From positions 62,001 to 126,000 of the forward strand of contig CAZQNQ010000008.1 in assembly GCA_964594985.1 (NCBI GenBank): a stretch of 64,000 nt of DNA, given 5' to 3'. Below the pieces are notes generated by a model, which was given only the letters and a program-made list of their open reading frames with translations, did no database searches and was not told the DNA's origin. The position numbers were made by a program, and so were the translations under genes. The first letter of the stretch is position 1. Every line of letters starts with the position of its first letter. Below are positions 7,741 to 16,880 of the stretch, in pieces. This DNA comes from JADLHS01 sp964594985. Its GTDB lineage: Bacteria; Verrucomicrobiota; Verrucomicrobiia; Limisphaerales; JADLHS01.

Positions 7741-9894
7741 ATGTCAGAGAAAATAACCGCCTCCGTAGGCGACAAGCAAATCATCATCGAAACCGGCAAG
7801 CTCGCAAAGCAAGCCGACGGCGCCGTGACCGTTCAACTCGGCGAAACTGTCATCGTTGTGGCCGCGGTGGCCGCGACCAAAGCGAAGGAAGGCCAGGATT
7901 TCTTCCCGCTCACGGTTGACTACCGCGAGAAAGCCGCCGCCGCCGGAAAGTTCCCGGGCGGTTACTTCAAGCGCGAAGGTCGTCCGACCGAAAAGGAAAT
8001 TCTCACGTGCCGCCTGACGGATCGCCCGATCCGTCCGCTGTTCCCCAAGGGTTGGTATAACGAAGTCCAGGTGCAAACCGTCGTCCTCAGCGCCGACGGC
8101 GAAAATGATCCCGATATCCTCAGCATCATCGGCGCGAGCGCGGCGTTGATGGTCAGCGATATTCCGTGGGCCGGTCCGCTCGGTGCGGTGCGCGTTGGTC
8201 GCGTGAACGGAAAGTTCATCGCGAATCCCACGCACGCCGAGATGAAGGACAGCGATCTCGATCTCGTTTACGTCGGCAACGAGACGGACATCGTGATGTA
8301 TGAAGGCGCGGCGGATGAAATCACGGAAGCTGACTTTGCGGCGGCTTTGAAGTTCGGCCAGGAAGCTTGCGCTCCGTTGATCGCGGCGCAGAAAGAACTC
8401 GTTGCCAAGGCCGGCAAGAAAAAGCGCGAGATCACGTTGAACATCGTTCCCGACGAAATCCTGCAGGAAGCCAAGCAGCTCGCGGGCGATCGTTTTGTCC
8501 CGGCATTGTTGACGCCCGGCAAGTTGAATCGCGAAGCGGCCTGCAAGGCCATTCAAGACGAAGTCGGCGCGAAGCTCGTCGAGAAGTTCGGCGCGGAAAA
8601 GGTCACCAAGTTCGTCATCAACGATGCCTTCTATTACATCCAGAAGGAAGCGGTTCGTAAGCTTATCCTCGAAAGCGGCAAGCGCCTCGATGGTCGCACG
8701 TTTGATGTCGTTCGTCCGATCTCCAGCGAAGTCGGCATCCTGCCGCGCGCTCACGGTTCGGCACTCTTCGCGCGCGGCGAAACTCAGGCCGTGTCGTTGG
8801 TCACACTGGGCACTGGCGACGATGTGCAGGAATTTGATTCCTATACTGGTGGTGAAAACGAAAAGCGTTTCATCCTTCACTATAACTTCCCGAATTTCTC
8901 CGTCGGTGAAACCGGTCGCATCAGTGGTCCGGGTCGGCGCGAAATCGGCCACGGTGCGCTCGCCGAACGCAGCATTGCCTCGATGATTCCTTTGGACACG
9001 TATCCTTACGCGGTGCGCGTCGTCAGCGAGATCATGGAGTCGAATGGTTCAACCTCTATGGCTTCCGTTTGCGGCGGCACGTTGGCGCTGTTGGATGCGG
9101 GCGTTCCGATGATTCGTCCGGTCGCTGGTATCAGCGTCGGCATCTGCACCGAATACGGCAACGACAAGAAGATTTCAAAATACCAACTGCTCACCGACAT
9201 CATTGGCTGGGAAGATGCGTATTGCGACATGGATTGCAAAATCGCCGGAACAGAAAATGGGATTACCGGCTTCCAGCTCGACCTGAAGCTCAAAGGCATT
9301 CCGCACGCGATCATGGCCGAGACGGTTGAAAAAGCCCGCATCGCTCGCTTGGCGATTCTCGCCGAGATGGCCAAGACCATTTCCGAGCCTCGCAAGGAAA
9401 TCAGCAAGTATGCCCCGCGCATCACCACGCTGAAGATCAATCCTGAGAAGATCGGCGCGTTGATCGGACCTGGCGGCAAGAACATTAAGAAGCTGGTCGA
9501 AGAATCCGGCTGCGAAATTGACATCGAAGATGATGGTACAGTGAACATTTTCTCGGTGTCCGCTGAAGGCATGAAGATCGCCGTGGATCACATCAGTGGT
9601 ATGACGGCCGAGGCTGAAATCGGTAAAATCTATCGCGGCAAGGTCGTCACGATCAAAGAATTCGGCGCGTTCGTCGAATTCCTGCCCGGCAAGGACGGCT
9701 TGGTTCACATCAGCGAACTGGCGAACTTCCGCGTCAAGAAGACCGAAGACATCGTCAAGGTCGGCGACGACATCCAGGTCAAATGCCTCGGCGTTGACGA
9801 AAAAGGCCGCGTCCGCCTCTCTCGTAAAGCTGCGATGGAAGATCGCGACAAGGAAATGTCCGCGAAGGCCGAAGAACCAGCCGCAGTTCAATAG
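7741..9894 (+). CDS. pnp: Polynucleotide phosphorylase (PNPase)
   Basis: PNPase degrades RNA 3' to 5' with phosphate, releasing nucleoside diphosphates, and is part of the RNA degradosome. The 717 residues show the full set: first RNase PH domain (about 5-140, with FFPLTVDYREKAAAAGKFPGG), helical linker, second RNase PH domain (about 310-530), KH domain (about 550-612, with IGALIGPGGKNIKKL) and S1 domain (about 618-690, with GKVVTIKEFGAFVEFLPG). Length is normal. The start at 7741 matches the family N terminus. It follows rpsO and its own structured leader and ends in a terminator. Confidence 0.97.
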   Translation: MSEKITASVGDKQIIIETGKLAKQADGAVTVQLGETVIVVAAVAATKAKEGQDFFPLTVDYREKAAAAGKFPGGYFKREGRPTEKEILTCRLTDRPIRPLFPKGWYNEVQVQTVVLSADGENDPDILSIIGASAALMVSDIPWAGPLGAVRVGRVNGKFIANPTHAEMKDSDLDLVYVGNETDIVMYEGAADEITEADFAAALKFGQEACAPLIAAQKELVAKAGKKKREITLNIVPDEILQEAKQLAGDRFVPALLTPGKLNREAACKAIQDEVGAKLVEKFGAEKVTKFVINDAFYYIQKEAVRKLILESGKRLDGRTFDVVRPISSEVGILPRAHGSALFARGETQAVSLVTLGTGDDVQEFDSYTGGENEKRFILHYNFPNFSVGETGRISGPGRREIGHGALAERSIASMIPLDTYPYAVRVVSEIMESNGSTSMASVCGGTLALLDAGVPMIRPVAGISVGICTEYGNDKKISKYQLLTDIIGWEDAYCDMDCKIAGTENGITGFQLDLKLKGIPHAIMAETVEKARIARLAILAEMAKTISEPRKEISKYAPRITTLKINPEKIGALIGPGGKNIKKLVEESGCEIDIEDDGTVNIFSVSAEGMKIAVDHISGMTAEAEIGKIYRGKVVTIKEFGAFVEFLPGKDGLVHISELANFRVKKTEDIVKVGDDIQVKCLGVDEKGRVRLSRKAAMEDRDKEMSAKAEEPAAVQ

Positions 9895-9916
9895 CCGGCA
9901 GCACATAATGGATTCA

Positions 9917-9950
9917 AACGGCGGCCCACTACTGGGTCGCCGTTTTCTCT
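9917..9950 (+). terminator. Rho-independent terminator after pnp
   Basis: CGGCGGCCCA pairs with TGGGTCGCCG across a 4-base loop and is followed by TTTTCTCTTT, 22 bases after the pnp stop. Confidence 0.8.
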
Positions 9951-10079
9951 TTGTCAACGAACCGGATAAAAGCACGAAATTATGTATCCACAATGTGCGT
10001 TATCGTTTACAATTTGAGGGCAAAAGGTCTGCCAAAAATAGTTCATACAAATTTGTTGCCCTTGGTGTCTATCGGTTGA

Positions 10080-10631
10080 GTGAATGACGGATCAACACCG
10101 CCTTGGTGCGAACGACTCTATCGCGCCAAGGCAACGGAACTGGTGCTCTACGGCCGTGCGCTCGGTCTTTCCCATGCGGAAGCTGAGGACGTGCTTCAGG
10201 AGACGTTCGTCACGCTTTTACGACTAGCGGCAGTTCCCGAAAAGCCGGATCACTATTGCATTCGCAGTTTTCGGAATCGGGCCTTGAATCATCAGCGGTC
10301 ATTGTGGCGGCGGCTGACGCGGGAATTTGAATCGCACGCCTGGTTCGAGCGCGCCAGCGCTGAGTCGCCCGCGGAACGGGCGGCCATGCGTTGCTTGGCG
10401 GAACTGCCCGTGGCGCAGCGTGAAGTCATCGTGCTGAAGCTCTGGCACGACCACACCTTTGAGGAAATTGGTGAGCTGTTGGAAATGTCGCCAAATACGG
10501 CGGCGGGCCGATACCGGTATGGCTTGGAAAAACTCCGGGCTTGTTTGAAAGGAGAATCCCATGAAAGAGATGAATTCGCTGGAGGCGCAACTGCGTTCCT
10601 GGACGCCGCGTCGCCCGTCGCCGAAAATTGA
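10080..10631 (+). CDS. ECF-like RNA polymerase sigma factor
   Basis: The 183-residue product has sigma region 2 (about 15-80, with SHAEAEDVLQETFVTLLRL) and region 4 (about 115-165, with ELPVAQREVIVLKLWHDHTF and EEIGELLEMSPNTAAGRYRY), the plan of a group 4 sigma factor. The only start in this frame that keeps region 2 intact is the GTG at 10080; an overlapping ATG four bases on is in another frame. The reading frame overlaps the next gene by about 70 bases, so translation is coupled. In Verrucomicrobia such sigma factors are often followed by a short membrane protein and a DUF2723 protein, as here, which suggests a dedicated regulon. Confidence 0.88.
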   Translation: MNDGSTPPWCERLYRAKATELVLYGRALGLSHAEAEDVLQETFVTLLRLAAVPEKPDHYCIRSFRNRALNHQRSLWRRLTREFESHAWFERASAESPAERAAMRCLAELPVAQREVIVLKLWHDHTFEEIGELLEMSPNTAAGRYRYGLEKLRACLKGESHERDEFAGGATAFLDAASPVAEN

Positions 10632-10944
10632 GCGGCGATTATTCCGCTCGCCACCATTTTGTTTTACGCTGCCAAAGTTGATGACTGTCTTTGCGCCAAC
10701 GATGGCGTGCCTGGTATTGACTCTGGCTGGCCTGAAGCAGTATGGGCAACCGATTCTGCCGGCGGGCGGCGGGCAGGCCGAAATGATTGCCATGAGCTTG
10801 AGCAACCAGAGTTTCGCGCCGTATCTTCCCGGGAATTGTCAGTCGGCGGCCAACCGGGTGGCCACTTTTGAATGGACAAACAGGGGTTATTCCCAGTCTA
10901 GTGTGCGTTCATTTACGCCCACGAAGGGATCAGATTTACAATGA
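10561..10944 (+). CDS. Small single-helix membrane protein, possible anti-sigma factor
   Basis: The 127-residue product begins with a basic, proline-rich cytoplasmic stretch (LEAQLRSWTPRRPSPKIERR), has one membrane helix at about 43-60, and a short outer part. A good ribosome site, AAAGGAGA, lies just before the ATG, inside the end of the sigma-factor gene. The gene ends in ATGA shared with the next start. No zinc anti-sigma motif is visible. Position and topology suggest a sigma-factor partner, but the family has no proven function that I can name. Confidence 0.6.
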   Translation: MKEMNSLEAQLRSWTPRRPSPKIERRLFRSPPFCFTLPKLMTVFAPTMACLVLTLAGLKQYGQPILPAGGGQAEMIAMSLSNQSFAPYLPGNCQSAANRVATFEWTNRGYSQSSVRSFTPTKGSDLQ

Positions 10945-13900
10945 GCATGGACAAAAGCAAACCGGTGACGGACAAAAACAAGTCGGCCAAAGCTGCCACT
11001 CCCACTCCGTTGCCCGTCAATCCACCCGAGGTGGTCATCCCCACCAAAACTCCCCCGCTCTTCCGCAAGACAGATTGGCTGACGTTTTTCATTACGACCT
11101 TGGTCGTCTGGCTGGGTTATTACTGGACGATGTCGCCGGATCTGACGTTGGAGGACTCTGGCGAGCTGGCGGTGGCCTCGCTTTACGGGGGCATCCCCCA
11201 TCCGCCCGGCTATCCGGTCTGGACGATCTACACCTGGTTTTGGGCGAACTGGTTGCCGTTCGGAAACATCGCCTGGCGCGTGGCGCTCAGTCAAGTCACG
11301 GCGGGCGCGGTCGCTTGCGGTTTGCTGGCCCTGATGGTGTCGCGCGGCAGCAGCATGTTGATGGAGGGCATCGCGCAGTTGAAGGAGATCATCGGGAAAT
11401 GGGAAAACACCATCTGTGTCGTCGCGGGCTTCGTCGGCGGTCTATTGCTCGGATTCAACGGCTACATGTGGAGCCAATCCGTCATCGTTGAAGTTTATTC
11501 GTTCAGCGTTCTGTCATTGATCACGACGATCCTCTTCCTGTTGCGCTGGGTGTATGCGCCGCATCAAAACCGGTACCTGCTGCTGGCCTTCTTCATGTAC
11601 GGCATCTGCGTGAACAACCACCAGTCACTGCTGCCGATCGCGATGGGGTTGGAGGTGTTGATTCTCGCAGTCAAGCCGCGCCTGGGCCGCGAGTTCCTGT
11701 TCTGGAACGTAGTCATCTACTTGCTGCTGCTGTGGATGGGGCCGTCGCTGCTGGCGGGCAACAAGATGGTTTATTTCTTCTTCAACATGGTCGGCTTGGG
11801 TTCGATCGCCGGGTGGACCTGGATTTCCTTGCGGGAAAAACGCGAGACCAGTGGCTGGACCGGCTGTGGCATCGTGGTGGTGACGGCGCTGTTATTTCTG
11901 TTGATGAAACTTGGCATCAAGACCCCGGCCAGCGAAGCCGAAGTCGAGCAAGCGGCCAAGGCGCTGGACAACATCAAGTGGCTGCCCCTGGCGGGATTGG
12001 TCGGTTTTGCCGGCTTGCGTTTGATTGCCGCGTATGATGCGTTGTTTCTGAACAAATCACGGCGCGTCAATCACTGGCACGTGACCATCAGTTCCGGTCT
12101 CGCGTTCGCTTCCGGCATGGCATTCTATCTGTACATGCCGCTTGCCGGCGCGAGCAATCCCCCGATGCAATGGGGCTATCCGCGCACGTTGGAAGGTTTC
12201 ATCCACGCCTTCACGCGCGGCCAGTACGAAAAGATCCGCCCCACCGACGGCACCGGCGAAGGTCTGGAATGGGTCACCAGTTTCATATTCACCTATTCCA
12301 AACAGTTGCTGATGTATTTCGATGGCTTGGACAACGAGTTCAACCTCGTGTGCGTCCTCATCGCCATCGGGCTGTTCCTGTTCTATCGCGTGATGCAAAA
12401 ACGCGAACGCAACTGGCTCATCGGTCTGGCGGGCATCTTCATCTGCCTGGGGCCGCTGATGGTGTTCCTGCTCGCCCCGCCGCCGGACCGGCAGGCGCGC
12501 GAGTTGATCCGCGTGTTCTTTACGGCGTCGCACGTCCTGGTGGCCATGGGCGTCGGCTATGGCATCGCGTTGATGACCGCGTGGCTGGCGACGCATTATC
12601 AGGCGTTCCGGCGGGCCGGCATTCTGGTGGGCATTGTCGCGGTGGATTTGGCGCTGTATTCCCTGGCGGTGGATGCCTACTCGTTGTTCACCGATCCCGC
12701 CGTGGCGGGCACCAACCTCTTCATGAACGGATTGGTGAAAGTCACGTTCATTCTTTTGGCGGCGACGAGTCTGGTGCTGGCGGTCTTCCAGTTGATGCGC
12801 TCGTCCGAAACCGACGAGGCAAACTGGAAACCCGTGCTGGCGCTGGCGGGTTTGGGCTTCATCTGTCTGATGATTTGTTTCGTCTTGTTCCGCGGGTCGT
12901 TGCCTGTGCTTGGATCCCCTGAGGCCAACCTCAGAGGCTTCGAGCTGTTGGGTTTCATCATCAAAAACTATGCGGACATCGGCACAGACGCGCCCGCCAT
13001 GCTGGCGCTCGCCAAAGTCATCGCCGTGCTCATCGCCGCCGTGTGCCTGTTCATGGCCAAACAGTCGAAACGGATCGCGGACCAACCCGTTTTCCGGGGT
13101 GTCGCGGGCGGCATCATGCTGTTTTCCGCGGTGCTGACCCTGGTGATTGTGATGGGCGAAAAAATCTCCCTGTCCGGTCTTGGCACGTTTGCCTCGATGA
13201 TCTTCAAGGTTTTCGAGCCAGGCCAGTTCGCCGCGCCGGTGCTCGCCAGCCTGCTCATGTTCGGCCTGACCGTCGTGTTCGTGCTGGGATTGGTGGTCTG
13301 GAAAAACCGGGCCCCGCTGGCGCTCACGCTCGGCATCTTTGCCGTGATGCCGCTGCAATCGTACATGGCGCATTGGGCGGATAACGAACAGCGCGGCCAT
13401 CTGTTCGGCTATTGGTTCGGTCACGACATGTTCACGCCGCCGTTCAACGGCACGGATGGCAAACCGCTGTATCCCGAGATGACGCGCGACGCCATCCTCT
13501 ACGGCGGCACCGATCCGGGCCGGTTCTGCCCGACCTACACAATTTTTTGCGAAAGCTTCACGCCGCCGGAATGCAAACCGCTCGATCCGAATTATGATCG
13601 GCGCGACGTTTACATCATCACGCAGAACGCGCTCGCGGACGGCACGTATCTGAATTACATCCGCGCGCATTACCATCGCAGCGCGCAGAAGGCGCGCAAC
13701 CTCGACACGCCGTTCTTCCAGAGAGTCGGACACGAGCTCGGGGAATGGGCTAAAAGTAAGCTCAAAATGGAGCCAGAGCCGGGCACCAACTTTGTAGGTC
13801 GCATTCTTACGCCGCTAGATAAACTCGTTTCAAACACTGGCGAATCCATCGAGAAAGATCGTCGTGCCGGCAGCTCCTTCTTCACGGATGCCGACTTCCT

Positions 13901-15740
13901 CGACGTAAACGCCTTTGCCGCCAAGCTGAACACGCCGGCTAATGATTTTGCCAAACAACTTGCCGGGGAACTTTCCGCCGAGACACGCGCCCTGCTCTCC
14001 AGCAGCGACAGCAAGGCCTTAAAACGCGCGCTCGCCAAGGATCTCAATCAAGTTCTCGAAAAAGGTCTCTACGATGACAAGGCGATGACCAACAACGTCG
14101 CGGCCGAGTGGAATGAATTATTCCTGTTCGAGGCGATTGCCGGCGAGAAACAACGGCTCGCGCAGATGCGCGCGTCACCGCTGGCGATGCAACGTTTGCT
14201 CGCCGACGAAGCCAACGTCAAGCAACGCATGGCCGCCATCAAGACTGAACGCGAAAAGATGGCGGCGGAAATCGAAGCCAAGCTTAACGCGAGTGGCGTG
14301 CCGATCACGCCGCGTTTGAAGGATTTTATCCTGGAAGCGCCGAACAGCTTCACCCGCATCCGGCTGCAACGGCAGCTTATCGAAGCCGCGTTTCCGAAAG
14401 AAATCGCGGTGAGCAAGGGCGGCGTTTATCCCGATCAGGAGATGTACATCGCCTCGCCGCTGGATTCGCAGGATTGCTTCACGGAATATCTGCAGGACGC
14501 CGAGCGCCGCCGGGTGGCGGGACAACTCAAGCCGGGTGAAGATGTGCGAAACATCGGCGGCCGGGTGCAGGTTTCCGGTCAGGTCGCCGTCATGGCCATC
14601 AACGGGCTGCTGACCAAGGTCATGTTCGACCGGAATCCGAACAACGAATTCTTTGTCGAGGAAAGCTTCCCGCTGGACTGGATGTATCCGCATCTGACCC
14701 CGTTCGGCGTGATCATGAAGATCAATCGGCAGCCGTTGCCGACCTTCACGGAGGACATTTTCCAGCGCGACCACGACTTCTGGACGCAATATTCCGATCG
14801 GCTCATCGGCAACTGGATCACCTATGACACGAAGATCGAGGAGATCATCGCTTTCGTGGAAAAGGTTTATCTCCGCCACAACTGGAGCGGTCTGAACGAA
14901 GGCCAGCGCAAATTCGCCCGCGACGACAACGGCCAGAAAGCCTTCTCGAAACTGCGCAGTTCCATCGGTGGCGTTTACTCCTGGCGGCTCGGTTATTCCT
15001 GCCCGCCGGAATATCGCCCAAAGTCCGAGGCGGAGATGCGGCGCTTCTACAAGGAAGCCGACTTCACCTTCAAGCAGGCGTTCGCGTTCTGCCCGTACAG
15101 CCCGGAAGCGTTGTTCCGCTACGTGCAATTGCTCGTCCAACCGCCCGCGCCCATCCAGCCGCGGGTGGATGACGCGCTGTTGCTCGCCCGCACGGCGTTG
15201 AAGCTCGATCCGTACAACGGCTCGATCGCCGGACTGATTGTTAGCCTTGAAAACGCCAAGAAGAGCTTGGGCGACACCGGCGCGATCCAAAAACTGGAAA
15301 ACGAAGTCCGCGCCAATCCGGAGAACTTCACTTCCGCGATCAATCTGGCATTCCTCTACTTCCAAACCCAGCAGTTCGATCGCGGCTATGCGATGTTGGA
15401 CACCGTTGTCAGTCATCCCCGCATAACCATGCAGCATCTCGCGCCGGTCATCGAGGCTTACAAGCAACTTCAAAACATGCCGAAGATGGAAGTGGCGCTG
15501 CTGCGACTGACCCAGATCGCGCCCCAAAGTCCCGAAGCCTGGTATGACCTCGGTACCGTCCGCATTTCGCTAGGCAAGACGGCGGACGCCTTCATCGCGA
15601 TCTCGAACGCCGTCACGCTTAGCAACGCCCGGCGTGCCACTGATCCCAAAGCCAACGACTTGGCGAACACCGCCCGCGGCGATGGGAACCTTGCCTCGCT
15701 TCAGGCGCTGCCGGAGTTCCAGAAGCTATTGGCGCGTTGA
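10941..15740 (+). CDS. DUF2723 (GT117-like) polytopic membrane protein with TPR tail
   Basis: The 1599-residue product has about a dozen or more membrane helices in its first 820 residues and a soluble C-terminal half. The first periplasmic loop has LTLEDSGELAVASLYGGIPH (about 70-89), then PPGYPVW. These are hallmarks of DUF2723, which resembles protein O-mannosyltransferases (GT-C fold) with an acidic catalytic loop. The last 130 residues look like tetratricopeptide repeats. A likely role is sugar transfer from a lipid carrier to exported protein; this is family-based inference. The gene overlaps the small membrane protein by four bases (ATGA). A terminator follows. Confidence 0.8.
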   Translation: MSMDKSKPVTDKNKSAKAATPTPLPVNPPEVVIPTKTPPLFRKTDWLTFFITTLVVWLGYYWTMSPDLTLEDSGELAVASLYGGIPHPPGYPVWTIYTWFWANWLPFGNIAWRVALSQVTAGAVACGLLALMVSRGSSMLMEGIAQLKEIIGKWENTICVVAGFVGGLLLGFNGYMWSQSVIVEVYSFSVLSLITTILFLLRWVYAPHQNRYLLLAFFMYGICVNNHQSLLPIAMGLEVLILAVKPRLGREFLFWNVVIYLLLLWMGPSLLAGNKMVYFFFNMVGLGSIAGWTWISLREKRETSGWTGCGIVVVTALLFLLMKLGIKTPASEAEVEQAAKALDNIKWLPLAGLVGFAGLRLIAAYDALFLNKSRRVNHWHVTISSGLAFASGMAFYLYMPLAGASNPPMQWGYPRTLEGFIHAFTRGQYEKIRPTDGTGEGLEWVTSFIFTYSKQLLMYFDGLDNEFNLVCVLIAIGLFLFYRVMQKRERNWLIGLAGIFICLGPLMVFLLAPPPDRQARELIRVFFTASHVLVAMGVGYGIALMTAWLATHYQAFRRAGILVGIVAVDLALYSLAVDAYSLFTDPAVAGTNLFMNGLVKVTFILLAATSLVLAVFQLMRSSETDEANWKPVLALAGLGFICLMICFVLFRGSLPVLGSPEANLRGFELLGFIIKNYADIGTDAPAMLALAKVIAVLIAAVCLFMAKQSKRIADQPVFRGVAGGIMLFSAVLTLVIVMGEKISLSGLGTFASMIFKVFEPGQFAAPVLASLLMFGLTVVFVLGLVVWKNRAPLALTLGIFAVMPLQSYMAHWADNEQRGHLFGYWFGHDMFTPPFNGTDGKPLYPEMTRDAILYGGTDPGRFCPTYTIFCESFTPPECKPLDPNYDRRDVYIITQNALADGTYLNYIRAHYHRSAQKARNLDTPFFQRVGHELGEWAKSKLKMEPEPGTNFVGRILTPLDKLVSNTGESIEKDRRAGSSFFTDADFLDVNAFAAKLNTPANDFAKQLAGELSAETRALLSSSDSKALKRALAKDLNQVLEKGLYDDKAMTNNVAAEWNELFLFEAIAGEKQRLAQMRASPLAMQRLLADEANVKQRMAAIKTEREKMAAEIEAKLNASGVPITPRLKDFILEAPNSFTRIRLQRQLIEAAFPKEIAVSKGGVYPDQEMYIASPLDSQDCFTEYLQDAERRRVAGQLKPGEDVRNIGGRVQVSGQVAVMAINGLLTKVMFDRNPNNEFFVEESFPLDWMYPHLTPFGVIMKINRQPLPTFTEDIFQRDHDFWTQYSDRLIGNWITYDTKIEEIIAFVEKVYLRHNWSGLNEGQRKFARDDNGQKAFSKLRSSIGGVYSWRLGYSCPPEYRPKSEAEMRRFYKEADFTFKQAFAFCPYSPEALFRYVQLLVQPPAPIQPRVDDALLLARTALKLDPYNGSIAGLIVSLENAKKSLGDTGAIQKLENEVRANPENFTSAINLAFLYFQTQQFDRGYAMLDTVVSHPRITMQHLAPVIEAYKQLQNMPKMEVALLRLTQIAPQSPEAWYDLGTVRISLGKTADAFIAISNAVTLSNARRATDPKANDLANTARGDGNLASLQALPEFQKLLAR

Positions 15741-15761
15741 GTCAAATTCTTCCCATGAAAT

Positions 15762-15795
15762 GGGAACACCGCTTCACGGCAGTGTTCCCTTTCTG
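15762..15795 (+). terminator. Terminator after the DUF2723 gene
   Basis: GGGAACAC (15762-15769) and GTGTTCCC (15782-15789) form a perfect 8-bp stem with a 12-base loop, followed by TTTCT. Confidence 0.7.
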
Positions 15796-15920
15796 ATTGC
15801 TGTGGGAGTGATTCAAACTGCCGCGCGCTCCGGCCTCTTAATCTTGATCTTTTTCGTAATCTTAATCTCCCGGCCAGAAGGATTAACCCCGGACTCCGAA
15901 GTAGGTGCGCGGCAATCAGC

Positions 15921-16030
15921 GTCGGGCAGGCTTTCCAGCCTGCCAGTGCGGGCGACTTTCCAGTCGCCCGTTTCGAGGAACACCGGACTGGAAAGTCCGG
16001 TGCACCGGCAGGCTGGAAAGCCTGCCCGAC
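15921..16030. repeat. Nested palindromic repeat GTCGGGCAGG...CCTGCCCGAC
   Basis: A 110-bp inverted repeat carries the outer arms GTCGGGCAGGCTTTCCAGCC and its complement, with smaller palindromes on the motif GGACTGGAAAGTCC and GGCGACTTTCCAGTCGCC inside. It fills most of the space before the hydrolase gene at 16106. In one frame it is open and would fuse to that gene, which explains an apparent 67-residue N-terminal extension that should be ignored. Confidence 0.8.
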
Positions 16031-16105
16031 GAGCGCAAGATTGCTGTCCCCTGCCCTGTGATTTTCCCTGACAGCGGGACATCGGTTTCATTAGCCTCCC
16101 CGCCC

Positions 16106-16870
16106 ATGCGTAAACGACCGCTGATTCTGGTTTCCCCCAGCGTTGAAAGCAAAGGCATCGAGTTCGATGACCTGTCGCTCAGCCTCTCGATGCGCTACGA
16201 GCGCGCGTTGCTCAACGCCGGCATGTTGCCGTGGCCGGTCATGGCCCTTGCTTCGCGCGACGAAATCGCCGCGTGTGTCAAACAGGCTGATGGCGTGTTG
16301 CTCACCGGTGGCGAGGACGTCCATCCGGTACTCTATAACCAGAAGATGCCGCAGCGGTTGCGCAACAAATGCATTCTCACCCCGGATGGCGGCGCGCGGG
16401 ATTTGCGGGAATTGATGCTGGTGGACGAGGTTTTTCACCAGCGCAAACCGCTGCTGGCGATTTGTCGCGGCCAGCAAATTTTGAACGTGGCCCTGGGCGG
16501 CACGTTGTTCGCGGACCTGCCGACGCAATTGCCCGCCGGTTTGAATCATCGGCGCATGGATAAAAGGTGTGACAAGGTCCACGATGTTCATTTGACAGAG
16601 GGCGGGCTGCTCGCCAAGATTACGCGCAAGCGTGTCTTGGGGGTGAACAGCACCCACCATCAGGCGGTGGATCGCCCGGCGGAAATTCTCGTCGTGGCGG
16701 GTCGCAGTGCCGATGGCGTGATCGAGAGCATGCAATTGAACCCGGCGGTCGCACGCCTGCTGCCGTTCCTGTTGAGTGTGCAGTTTCACCCGGAACGTCT
16801 GGCCGACCGCCACCCGGAGCACCATGCGATTTTTGCCGCGTTTGCCAAAGCCTGCGCGGCCCAGCGATAA
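16106..16870 (+). CDS. Peptidase C26 family class I glutamine amidotransferase-like hydrolase
   Basis: The 254-residue product is a class I amidotransferase-fold enzyme of the gamma-glutamyl-gamma-aminobutyrate hydrolase (PuuD-like) group. The nucleophile is Cys120 in AICRGQQILNVALGG, and the partner pair is His228 and Glu230 in QFHPER. GVLLTGGEDVHP marks the oxyanion region. The start at 16106 gives MRKRPLILVSPS, the normal family N terminus. It precedes a sigma-54 activator by ten bases. The substrate is a gamma-glutamyl compound by family; which one is open. Confidence 0.85.
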   Translation: MRKRPLILVSPSVESKGIEFDDLSLSLSMRYERALLNAGMLPWPVMALASRDEIAACVKQADGVLLTGGEDVHPVLYNQKMPQRLRNKCILTPDGGARDLRELMLVDEVFHQRKPLLAICRGQQILNVALGGTLFADLPTQLPAGLNHRRMDKRCDKVHDVHLTEGGLLAKITRKRVLGVNSTHHQAVDRPAEILVVAGRSADGVIESMQLNPAVARLLPFLLSVQFHPERLADRHPEHHAIFAAFAKACAAQR

Positions 16871-16880
16871 TTTTTAATCT

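Noticed and set aside
12057..13733. Long minus-strand open frame of 558 codons opposite the DUF2723 gene
   Set aside because: Its translation is rich in Arg, His and Gln with no domain, typical of the antisense of a GC-rich membrane-protein gene.
15905..16105. N-terminal extension of the class I amidotransferase-like protein
   Set aside because: It is the translation of the palindromic repeat at 15921-16030; family members start at MRKRPLILVSPS.
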